From NCBI RefSeq assembly GCF_039542385.1, contig NZ_BAABIA010000003.1:558001-622000 (forward strand): 64,000 nt of DNA, in the 5' to 3' direction. The notes beneath the pieces were generated by a model. The model did no database searches, was not told the DNA's origin, and was given only the letters and a program-made list of their open reading frames with translations. Shown one piece after another: positions 46,232-52,726 of the stretch (positions are counted from its first letter, which is position 1; each line of letters starts with the position of its first letter). A program made the position numbers and the translations under genes. Source of the stretch: Prosthecobacter algae (GTDB lineage: Bacteria; Verrucomicrobiota; Verrucomicrobiia; Verrucomicrobiales; Verrucomicrobiaceae).

Positions 46232-47078
46232 GCGTTACTATTCTCTACCCCAGATTTCCAGCAAGGTATCAGTTCGCCGGTGGGGGTAGGTGTCGTGCGG
46301 GGTGGGTCCGTTCGGAAAAGGGTGCTCTTCACCCTGGATCGACGCTTCTGAACTTGATGTTTAAGAGCTCTCGACCGCCCCTCACCCCTGGCCCTTTCGC
46401 TGCGCGGCTTCGCAACCCCAGTTCCTGGGGCGAGGGAGGATGTCTTTTCGCCCTTTGTTCACTCAACACCCAGCCATCTCCGTCCGCCCCCTGGCTTCCA
46501 CCCCGCTGCGCATTGGGACAATGCGCCCTACCTTCCCCTCCTTCCCCTACTTCCCCTCCTTCCCCTCCTTCCCCGTCGCCCCGGAGGGGCGAAAGCCGGT
46601 AGCCGGGGGTGAAAGTGCGCAGCACCGAGAACCCCCGGATGTCGAATAACCAAAAGCGCGTCAAAGTCAGCGCGCCCTGGAGGGGCGCGAGAAGCGTGCT
46701 TGGTCCTAGACGTCCGCCCCTCACCTCCTCCGACACCGCAGGCCCGCAGACGGAGCGCGAATATCCTTTTCGCCTAACCTTCCCAGCGCCCACGGAGACC
46801 TTACCGCCGCCGTCCCCCCTTTTCCCAGACCGGCTGAAGCCGGGACTACAATACACGGAGTCCGAACCGCGACCCTCTAAGCCCAACTGCGGGCGCAAGA
46901 TACGACGGGCCCCTTGCACAGCGCTGCAAAGGCCGTGCGACGGCTCAAGAACGGAGTTCCGCGAGACGCGAAACTCAGCACGCAAGATGCGTGCGCTCCA
47001 TGGCGGACGCCGCCGCCAAAACGCCCACACCCAAGAAGCGCCTCGGAGGGGCGAAAGCCTACTTCCCCTGACCCGCGC
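46232..47078. other. Repeat-rich region with no credible gene
   Basis: These 847 bp separate the CAP-domain gene from the CobW-type gene. They contain a 9-bp tandem repeat (ccttcccct, five units, 46531-46575), a 16-nt exact direct repeat (CGGAGGGGCGAAAGCC at 46582-46597 and 47044-47059), and palindromic GC-rich words such as GCCCCGGAGGGGC. A 233-codon open frame spans 46329-47030 on the minus strand, but it is rich in Arg, Gly and Ser, lacks domain features and runs through the tandem repeat. I read the block as accumulated repeat elements or degraded DNA. Confidence 0.75.
46531..46575. repeat. 9-bp tandem repeat (ccttcccct), five units
   Basis: Five head-to-tail units occupy 46531-46575; the third begins with A instead of C and the fifth ends with G. 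The strand is purely pyrimidine apart from two positions. The period is a multiple of three, so any reading frame stays open through it, which explains the open frames nearby. Confidence 0.9.
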
Positions 47079-48197
47079 CTATTCGTGGCCGTCCCGGTGA
47101 GTGGGGGTGGGTTTGCCGGGGCGGAAGTGTTCTTCGTGGTCGAGCTTGGCGGTGAGGGTGGCGAACTGGGCGGTGGTGGCGGTGAGGCCGGCTTGCACGG
47201 CGTGCATGAGGGTGGCGGGGTCTGCCTCGGCGCGGAGGTTGACGATGAGTTGGCCGCCTTCGCTGGGTTCATCCAGTTCCATGCCGAGCTCGGGGATGTA
47301 GTCGCTGCGCACCAGATTGATGGAGGCGAGTTCCCCTGCGATGCCGTCATCGGGGCTGTAGGTCATTTTGAAATGAGCGATCTCAGTGCCGTCTTTTTGC
47401 AGGCGCTGCTGCACGTCCGTGGCGAGGGCGCGGAGGAAGTCATTGGCCTCGAATTCCTCCGTGGCTTTCAGGGTGACGGTGGCATTCAGCCAGCCCAGCA
47501 GAGCTTCGCCATCGGCATAGACTTCGTAGTCCACAGCCATGGGATTTCGACGCGCTTGCTCGTCGGTCATGAGCTGGGCAAAGAGATCTGCCAGCCCGGT
47601 TTCTTCACGGGGTGAGGCGGTGACGATGCGAGCCAGGGGGAACTCCCGCTCCAGCACGGCGCGCAGTTCCTCACGCTCGGTTTCGCCGATGAGGTCGCTC
47701 TTGCTGATGACGATGATATCGGCCTCTTCGAGCTGCTTTTTAAAAATGTACGCCACCTTGCTGGAGAAGGTGCCGCCTGCATCCAAGCCGAAGACGCGGC
47801 GCGCCCGCACGGGGTCCACCAGGACACTGAGGGGGGCGATGGTGAAGGCATTCCCGTACATGCGGCGGAGGGGATAGGTGACGGTGGCGACGAGATCCGT
47901 GCAACTGCCCACGGGCTCAGCGATGAAAACATCGGGCTTGGATTGGTCAGATAATTTGTTAGCCGCGTCCACCAGCGTGTTAAATCGGCAGCAGAAGCAG
48001 CCCCCAGCGATCTCCTCGGTGGCGTAGCCTTGGCCGCGCAGGAGTTTGGTATCCACCAGCCCGCCGGCTTGATCATTGGTGATGAGGCCCACGCGCAGCC
48101 CCTGGTCCGTGAGGTGGCGCGCCAGGCGACCCACCGTGGTGGTCTTTCCGGCTCCGAGGAAACCGCCGATCATAATGTAACGTGCTTTGGTGGGCAT
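47079..48197 (-). CDS. COG0523/CobW-family GTP-binding metallochaperone-like protein
   Basis: A 372-residue GTPase from the ATG at 48197 (MPTKARYIMIGGFLGAGKTT). The P-loop is GFLGAGKTT (12-20). The metal-binding motif is GGCFCCRFN (Cys67, Cys69 and Cys70, the CxCC motif of COG0523 proteins). The guanine specificity motif is SKSD, a variant of NKxD. The C-terminal domain is the CobW_C type. Family members insert or handle zinc, cobalt or nickel. It is the last gene of a minus-strand run (uppP, DUF2062, arsR, this gene), and an inverted repeat at 48288-48315 lies 90 bp upstream. Regulation by the neighbouring ArsR protein in response to metal is plausible but inferred. Confidence 0.88.
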   Translation of the reverse strand: MPTKARYIMIGGFLGAGKTTTVGRLARHLTDQGLRVGLITNDQAGGLVDTKLLRGQGYATEEIAGGCFCCRFNTLVDAANKLSDQSKPDVFIAEPVGSCTDLVATVTYPLRRMYGNAFTIAPLSVLVDPVRARRVFGLDAGGTFSSKVAYIFKKQLEEADIIVISKSDLIGETEREELRAVLEREFPLARIVTASPREETGLADLFAQLMTDEQARRNPMAVDYEVYADGEALLGWLNATVTLKATEEFEANDFLRALATDVQQRLQKDGTEIAHFKMTYSPDDGIAGELASINLVRSDYIPELGMELDEPSEGGQLIVNLRAEADPATLMHAVQAGLTATTAQFATLTAKLDHEEHFRPGKPTPTHRDGHE

Positions 48198-48287
48198 GGG
48201 CTCTTTTGAAGCAAGGGACGCAGGTGCGCAAGTGTCACCGCAGGGGGGTGCCAAAGAGAACAGGGAAGAAAACCGGGGGGGTGATCA

Positions 48288-48315
48288 TTTTACTTGCACG
48301 AAGTGGCAAATAAAA
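48288..48315. promoter_or_regulatory. Candidate ArsR-type operator before the CobW-family gene
   Basis: TTTTACTTGC (48288-48297) and GCAAATAAAA (48306-48315) are inverted copies with 9 of 10 bases matching, separated by 8 bp. The size, A+T-rich outer part and 8-bp spacing resemble operators of metal-sensing ArsR regulators. It lies between the stop of the arsR gene and the start of the CobW-family gene, inside a 212-bp gap, where a promoter for that gene would be expected. Confidence 0.55.
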
Positions 48316-48409
48316 CCCGCAACGGCTTCTGCTTCTTTCAAAAAAGTCTCCTCATGACGAGCGGGCACCGGGGCTGCCAATGGGACCTTTGCCGAGAACG
48401 CGACGGCGC

Positions 48410-48733
48410 TTAGGCTTCTTCAAACTGGTCCAGATGAAACTGGCAGCAGCCGAGATCCAGCGTCTGGGTGCCGGGTTTCATGCGGGCGCGGAAGGCCTCG
48501 GCCAGGGAATAGACGCGCTGCTGGCTGTGCTTTTCCACTTCGATCAATCCGGCCTCGCGCAGCACGCGGAGGTGCTTGGAGGCATTGTAGGGCGTGGCGG
48601 AAAGTTCCTCGCACAGGTCATTCACGCAGCGGGGGCCGCCTAACAAAGAGCGCACCAAAGCGAAGCGTGTGGGCTCCCCCAGAGCGCGCATGGCGGTGAG
48701 GCAGTCAAAGTGGACACGACGGCTGCGAGGCAT
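48410..48733 (-). CDS. ArsR-family transcriptional regulator
   Basis: A 107-residue winged helix-turn-helix protein from the ATG at 48733 (MPRSRRVHFDC). The helix-turn-helix is LCEELSATPYNASKHLRVLREAGLIEVEKHSQQRVYSL. Possible metal or redox ligands are His8 and Cys11 near the N-terminus and Cys96, Cys97 and His100 in the C-terminal helix (LGCCQFHLDQF), the region where SmtB and CzrA hold the alpha-5 zinc site. It would repress DNA when metal-free and release on binding metal. The gene upstream on the same strand is DUF2062, and the next downstream is the COG0523 GTPase, which suggests its target. Confidence 0.88.
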   Translation of the reverse strand: MPRSRRVHFDCLTAMRALGEPTRFALVRSLLGGPRCVNDLCEELSATPYNASKHLRVLREAGLIEVEKHSQQRVYSLAEAFRARMKPGTQTLDLGCCQFHLDQFEEA

Positions 48734-48786
48734 GGAGAGATGATGACGCGGAGTGCGGGGCTGTGCAAGAGCAGGCTGCCGCGACT

Positions 48787-49362
48787 TCAGATCTCCGGGC
48801 CTTTTTCCAGCGGCAGATCGGGCTGCTTGCGAAATTTGTTCCACTGATCAATCGCACCCCAGATGAAGTAAGAGAGGATGTAACCCACGGGTGCCAGTGC
48901 ACCGCCCAGGAAGACGCCCCCCAAGAACATGGCCTTGGCAAACTGGATGCCGCGAGCCAGCGTCTCATGCTCTTCCACGATGGCGGCGGCGGCAGCGGTG
49001 GGATCGCCAAACTTGTGCATGATCCAGGTGCCCATCCAGTTTTCCAACAGGCCGATGGGGGCCAGGGTGGCAGGATTGCTGAGCCAGCAGAGGGCGATGG
49101 CGATGGGGATATTCACCCGGAAGATGGCCGCGAGAATGGCTGCGGTGGGCATCTGAATGGGCAGCAACTGCACGGTGACAAAGAGGCCCACGGCCATGCC
49201 GCCGGCAAAGGTGTGCTGGGTGGGCTTCCACACGCGCTTGTCCAGAAAGTGACGGGCAAACCAGCGCATGATGGGGCTGGTCTTCAGCTTCCGGGGATGC
49301 TTGAAGAAGCGGTAGGTCTTGAAGATGGAGCGGCGAAAGTAGCCTTTGGCAAAGTCAACCAT
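48787..49362 (-). CDS. DUF2062 membrane protein
   Basis: A 191-residue protein with an amphipathic, basic N-terminus and about three membrane segments (FAGGMAVGLFVTVQLLPIQMPTAAILAAIFRVNIPIAIALCWLSNPAT and FAKAMFLGGVFLGGALAPVGYILSYFIW). The conserved DUF2062 core is PTQHTFAGGMAVGLFVTVQLLPIQ..NPATLAPIG. The family's function is unsettled; members often lie next to glycosyltransferase or phospholipid genes. It lies 13 bp after uppP on the same strand, so the two are probably co-transcribed, which fits a role in the envelope. Confidence 0.9.
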   Translation of the reverse strand: MVDFAKGYFRRSIFKTYRFFKHPRKLKTSPIMRWFARHFLDKRVWKPTQHTFAGGMAVGLFVTVQLLPIQMPTAAILAAIFRVNIPIAIALCWLSNPATLAPIGLLENWMGTWIMHKFGDPTAAAAAIVEEHETLARGIQFAKAMFLGGVFLGGALAPVGYILSYFIWGAIDQWNKFRKQPDLPLEKGPEI

Positions 49363-49375
49363 TCAGGGGGGCGGT

Positions 49376-50176
49376 TCAGTGGTTGAGTGTGGCCGCGTAA
49401 ATCAGCAATCCCGCACCGAGGACGATGCGGTAGATGGCAAAGCTATTGAAGGTGTGGCTCTGGACAAAACGGATGAGCCACTTCACCACGACAAAGGCGG
49501 ACAGGGCACTGACGAGGGTGCCTAGGGCCACCATGGACCAGTCTTCGCCACCCACGCCGTGATCTTTGATCTCGGAAAAGATTTTCAGCCCGCCCGCAGC
49601 CATGAGGGTGGGAATGCCGAGCAGGAAGGAGAACTCCGTGGCAGCAGGCCGGGCGATGCCGAAGGCCATGGCCATCATGATGCTGGCACCGGAGCGGGAA
49701 GTGCCGGGAAAAACAGCGGCGAGGAGCTGCGCGGCGGCCACGGCGGCGACGACGACCCAGGTGATCTCCGTGGTGCCCGCTTTGCCCCGATACACGCGCT
49801 CCAGCCACAGGATGATGATGCCACCAATGAGGGTGGCCCAGGCCACGGGGGGCACGGTTTCCGGCAGCTCCACGTCCAGCTTTTTGATGATCAGTCCACC
49901 AGCAGCGGTGAGGAGGAAGGCGGCGGCTAACTTGGCCAAGTAGTCACGCGTCTCTGGGCTGCCGAGACTGAAGGCCAACTGCTTCACCCGCTGGGTGAAA
50001 ACGGCCAGTACAGCCAACACGGCACCGCTCTGGATGACCACGTTAAAGAGGTCACTCTTCGCGGGTAACCAACCGAGGGTCTGGGGTATCAAGAGGTGCC
50101 CCGTAGAGGAGATGGGTAGGAACTCGGTGACACCTTCGATGATGCCAAGCAAGATAACGGAGAGCCAGTCGGGCAT
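49376..50176 (-). CDS. uppP: Undecaprenyl-diphosphate phosphatase (BacA type)
   Basis: A 266-residue polytopic inner-membrane phosphatase that recycles the lipid carrier for peptidoglycan synthesis and confers bacitracin tolerance. The start is the ATG at 50176 (MPDWLSVILLGIIEG), because the frame upstream to 50251 does not resemble the family. Both conserved motifs are present: EGVTEFLPISSTGHL (14-28) and the FPGTSRSGASIM motif (about 166-177). Around eight membrane segments are visible. The next gene on the strand is DUF2062, 13 bp away. Confidence 0.95.
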   Translation of the reverse strand: MPDWLSVILLGIIEGVTEFLPISSTGHLLIPQTLGWLPAKSDLFNVVIQSGAVLAVLAVFTQRVKQLAFSLGSPETRDYLAKLAAAFLLTAAGGLIIKKLDVELPETVPPVAWATLIGGIIILWLERVYRGKAGTTEITWVVVAAVAAAQLLAAVFPGTSRSGASIMMAMAFGIARPAATEFSFLLGIPTLMAAGGLKIFSEIKDHGVGGEDWSMVALGTLVSALSAFVVVKWLIRFVQSHTFNSFAIYRIVLGAGLLIYAATLNH

Positions 50177-50389
50177 GGGAAAACAGGTCGGGGACAAACG
50201 CCAGGGAGGAACGCGAGGGGAGGACTTACGGGCCGATACTGCGGATTGCAAGCCCTGCGGAAAGGGGAGGGAAACAATCCTGGCACACGTATGCCCACCC
50301 GAGGTCTACCATAGAGGTCTCGCTCATTGACATACCCTAAGCTTCCTGATAGCCTTTCAGAAATTCCTGAGAATCCTGAGACACCTGCC

Positions 50390-50746
50390 ATGAAAGTTGC
50401 CCTTCATTTTATACGCATCCTTGGTGTGTGTGCGTGCCCGATTCTGGTCGGCTGCAAGGACCTCCAGTTCACCCAAACGCAAGCCGAGAGAAATGAGATT
50501 CAGGCCAAAATATCCAGCCTGACAAGCCAGAACAACGAACTGGACCAACAGATCCAGACCCTCAGGCAGGTGGTGCCTCCAGGACTTGCCTCCACGGCGG
50601 CGGCAAACCAGCAGGCGGAAAAACTCGCCAAAGAACTGTCTCTTCAGGAGCAGGAACTCCTTAAGGTGATCAAAAATTATGAGGCGACTGATGCCGCATT
50701 GAAAGCCCAGCAGCAGGAACTCGAAAGCTTGCGCAGCAGCCAGTAA
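50390..50746 (+). CDS. Lipoprotein with a coiled coil (module 1, first gene)
   Basis: A 118-residue protein from the ATG at 50390 (MKVALHFIRILGVCACPILVGC). The signal peptide ends in a lipobox (ILVGC), so Cys22 should be lipidated and the protein anchored in a membrane. The rest is helical with heptad character (TQAERNEIQAKISSLTSQNNELDQQIQTLRQVV; QEQELLKVIKNYEATDAALKAQQQELESLRSSQ), broken by a PPGLASTAAANQQA linker. It starts a same-strand group of four genes; the third gene (51321) has the same architecture. No known lipoprotein family is recognised. Confidence 0.75.
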   Translation: MKVALHFIRILGVCACPILVGCKDLQFTQTQAERNEIQAKISSLTSQNNELDQQIQTLRQVVPPGLASTAAANQQAEKLAKELSLQEQELLKVIKNYEATDAALKAQQQELESLRSSQ

Positions 50747-50793
50747 ACGGGACTTGCCGATATTTTGCCAGCCCTTTCAGCCATCCTCTTTCC

Positions 50794-51273
50794 ATGAAAA
50801 ACTTTCTCGCCCTGCTCATCTTCGCCGCTGCCGGCGGTGGCTGGTATGTTTATCACCAGAATACCCAGGCCAAGATACAGATCGCTGAAATGACCCAAAA
50901 TCTGCCGATCTATGAACAGACCGTGGCCACCCGCCAGGCCGAGGTGCAGGCCTATTCACGGATGCTGGACCTTCAGAAAAAAGTGCAGGCCAAGCGGACA
51001 GAAGTGAACGCCATCGTGGAGAAAGAAAGTAGCCTCAAAGAAACCCTGAGCAAGCTAGCCAAGGAGAAATCCGACATCGTCAGCCGGGCCCGTCAGGCCT
51101 TTGCAGGCAAGGTGATCCCAGAACTGACTCTCACCGATGGCAGAAAACTTGCTCAAGTGAAAATCATCAAGGTGGAAGAATCCGGCCTCTCCGTCAGCCT
51201 GCCCAGCGGGGTCCAAAAAATACAGCCTTCTGAGCTTCCTGAAAATTTGCGCAAGAGTTTCCATTACCGCTAA
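50794..51273 (+). CDS. Membrane coiled-coil protein with a C-terminal SHD1-like domain (module 1, second gene)
   Basis: A 159-residue protein. One N-terminal membrane segment (LALLIFAAAGGGWYVYH) is followed by a long coiled coil (about 25-100, rich in Q, E, K), then a small beta domain at about 106-159: GKVIPELTLTDGRKLAQVKIIKVEESGLSVSLPSGVQKI..ELPENLRKSF. The same domain recurs in the 51701 protein and resembles the SHD1-type domains of this phylum (compare the DUF1549 protein at 16173). Predicted to sit in the inner membrane with the coiled coil and domain outside the cytoplasm. It lies 47 bp after the first lipoprotein gene. Confidence 0.75.
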   Translation: MKNFLALLIFAAAGGGWYVYHQNTQAKIQIAEMTQNLPIYEQTVATRQAEVQAYSRMLDLQKKVQAKRTEVNAIVEKESSLKETLSKLAKEKSDIVSRARQAFAGKVIPELTLTDGRKLAQVKIIKVEESGLSVSLPSGVQKIQPSELPENLRKSFHYR

Positions 51274-51320
51274 ACAAAGGCCCAGACTGCTTTTCACCAT
51301 CGCCCGCAATCCCCCCCGGT

Positions 51321-51698
51321 ATGCAAAAGATCTCCCCAACATCCTCTAACTACCCCTGGCAAGGCTTTCTGCTTCTGGTCATCACCCCCTTCCTCACAGG
51401 CTGCTTTGAGATCAGCAAAACGCAGGGCCAGACTCAAGTTCTGATCCAAGAGCGGCTGGAGGTGGAAAAGCAGATCCCCATCTATGATCAGCACATCGCC
51501 TACTACCAGAGCCAGCTTCATCAAGGCACCAAAATCACAGGCGGTGTCGATCCTTATTACGACACGCTCAACGCCTACCTGCAAAAGGTAGAGACCGCCT
51601 TGGTGGAAACCAAGGTCAAAATGGCGGGCCGCAGCGCTTACTTGAACATCCTGCGCGAAGAATCTTCACGCCAACACAGCCTCCAGCCACAGCCCTGA
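51321..51698 (+). CDS. Lipoprotein with a coiled coil (module 2, first gene)
   Basis: A 125-residue protein from the ATG at 51321. The signal peptide ends in a lipobox (PFLTGC, Cys28), so it should be lipidated. The mature part is helical (VLIQERLEVEKQIPIYDQHIAYYQSQLHQG, then YYDTLNAYLQKVETALVETKVKMAGR). Its segment QIPIYDQHIAYYQSQL resembles NLPIYEQTVATRQAEVQAY of the 50794 protein, a sign of shared ancestry or fold. It corresponds to the 50390 gene in position and design. The stop is 2 bp before the next ATG. Confidence 0.75.
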   Translation: MQKISPTSSNYPWQGFLLLVITPFLTGCFEISKTQGQTQVLIQERLEVEKQIPIYDQHIAYYQSQLHQGTKITGGVDPYYDTLNAYLQKVETALVETKVKMAGRSAYLNILREESSRQHSLQPQP

Positions 51699-51700
51699 TT

Positions 51701-52573
51701 ATGAGCAGCATTCTCGCCGTTATTTTTTGCCTGGCTGTGGTGTTGGGTTCCTTTGGCCTCTACCTGCAAGATAAGCAGGCGGAGGCGTCCCTGGCCATGG
51801 AAAGCGCCAGACGACAGCTTACCCTCGCCAAAAATGCCCTGGCTGACCGTGACCAACATCTCTCACTGCTGAAACGACACTACGATATTCAGCGGAGCAT
51901 TTACGACACCAACCAGGCCTACATCGAAGCGGCCACTGTGATGCAGGAACTGGAGCAGGAAATCGACAGCCAAAAGAAGACCTACCAGCACATCGTGGAG
52001 GCCCGCCGCAATTCTGCCCGTGGCACCACCCTCGAATTCCTGGAACTGCCCGATGGTACTGTTCTCCGCAGTGCCAAGATCTTGAACTTTGATGACACTA
52101 CCCTTTCAGTGCTCACTCCCAGTGGCATCTTGAAAATACCCGCGCAGGAACTGCCGGATCACCTGAAAGACTATTTCAGATTGGATCTCATCGAACCCGA
52201 GTCCGAACTGGCTGCGGGAGCGTTGGATCCTGAAAATTCCAATGGGGAGACGCCCAAAGGCGCTTTTCAATACAGCAACATTTCCATGGAACCTTCGAGT
52301 GGCGAACCCACCTTGTCGCACAATGAGAAGGTGAAACTTTACAGCCAGCATCTCCAGGTCCTGAGCACTCGGATTAGCAAGCTAGAACAAGCCAAAAACG
52401 CCCCTTTCATCGGCATTGACTCTTACCTGAAACCTGGCAGTGCGGCCCACAAACACCGCCTGAGAGATCGTGCAAAGAAACTGGATCGAGAGATTGCCGT
52501 CCTGGCCGCGAGAAGACGCGAACTGGAAGCTCAGCGCAGGAAACTCACTGCGCCGGCAGTGACCAACCGCTGA
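51701..52573 (+). CDS. Membrane coiled-coil protein with an SHD1-like domain and a C-terminal extension (module 2, second gene)
   Basis: A 290-residue protein. One N-terminal membrane segment (MSSILAVIFCLAVVLGSFGLYL) is followed by a coiled coil (about 25-100) and an SHD1-like domain at about 104-160 (GTTLEFLELPDGTVLRSAKILNFDDTTLSVLTPSGILKI..QELPDHLKDYF), alignable with the domain of the 50794 protein (shared DG, KI, LSV, PSG, KI, ELP, L and F). A further 130 residues with a second coiled coil (KLYSQHLQVLSTRISKLEQAKN, DREIAVLAARRRELEAQRRKL) are absent from the 50794 protein. It is the last gene of the cluster. No function is known. Confidence 0.75.
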   Translation: MSSILAVIFCLAVVLGSFGLYLQDKQAEASLAMESARRQLTLAKNALADRDQHLSLLKRHYDIQRSIYDTNQAYIEAATVMQELEQEIDSQKKTYQHIVEARRNSARGTTLEFLELPDGTVLRSAKILNFDDTTLSVLTPSGILKIPAQELPDHLKDYFRLDLIEPESELAAGALDPENSNGETPKGAFQYSNISMEPSSGEPTLSHNEKVKLYSQHLQVLSTRISKLEQAKNAPFIGIDSYLKPGSAAHKHRLRDRAKKLDREIAVLAARRRELEAQRRKLTAPAVTNR

Positions 52574-52726
52574 TCTGTCCGCCATCACGGTGGCTGAGAC
52601 TGACGAGCCCCAGGAAGACACTGCCTCAACGGTTTCACAACGAGCCGGTCCATCGTCGTACTGCTTGCCCGAGGACCAAGGTTTCCGCCACGTTTGAGGC
52701 AACGCGGCGGAAAACCCAAAGTAGCC

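Noticed and set aside
46329-47030. 233-codon minus-strand frame as a gene
   Set aside because: It crosses a tandem repeat, is rich in Arg, Gly and Ser, shows no domain, signal or membrane segment, and lies in a gap full of repeats.
52574-52726. Inverted repeat between the coiled-coil cluster and the PSD1-type gene as a terminator
   Set aside because: The matching words (TGCCTCAACG and CGTTTGAGGCA) need a bulge, are far apart and lack a T tract.
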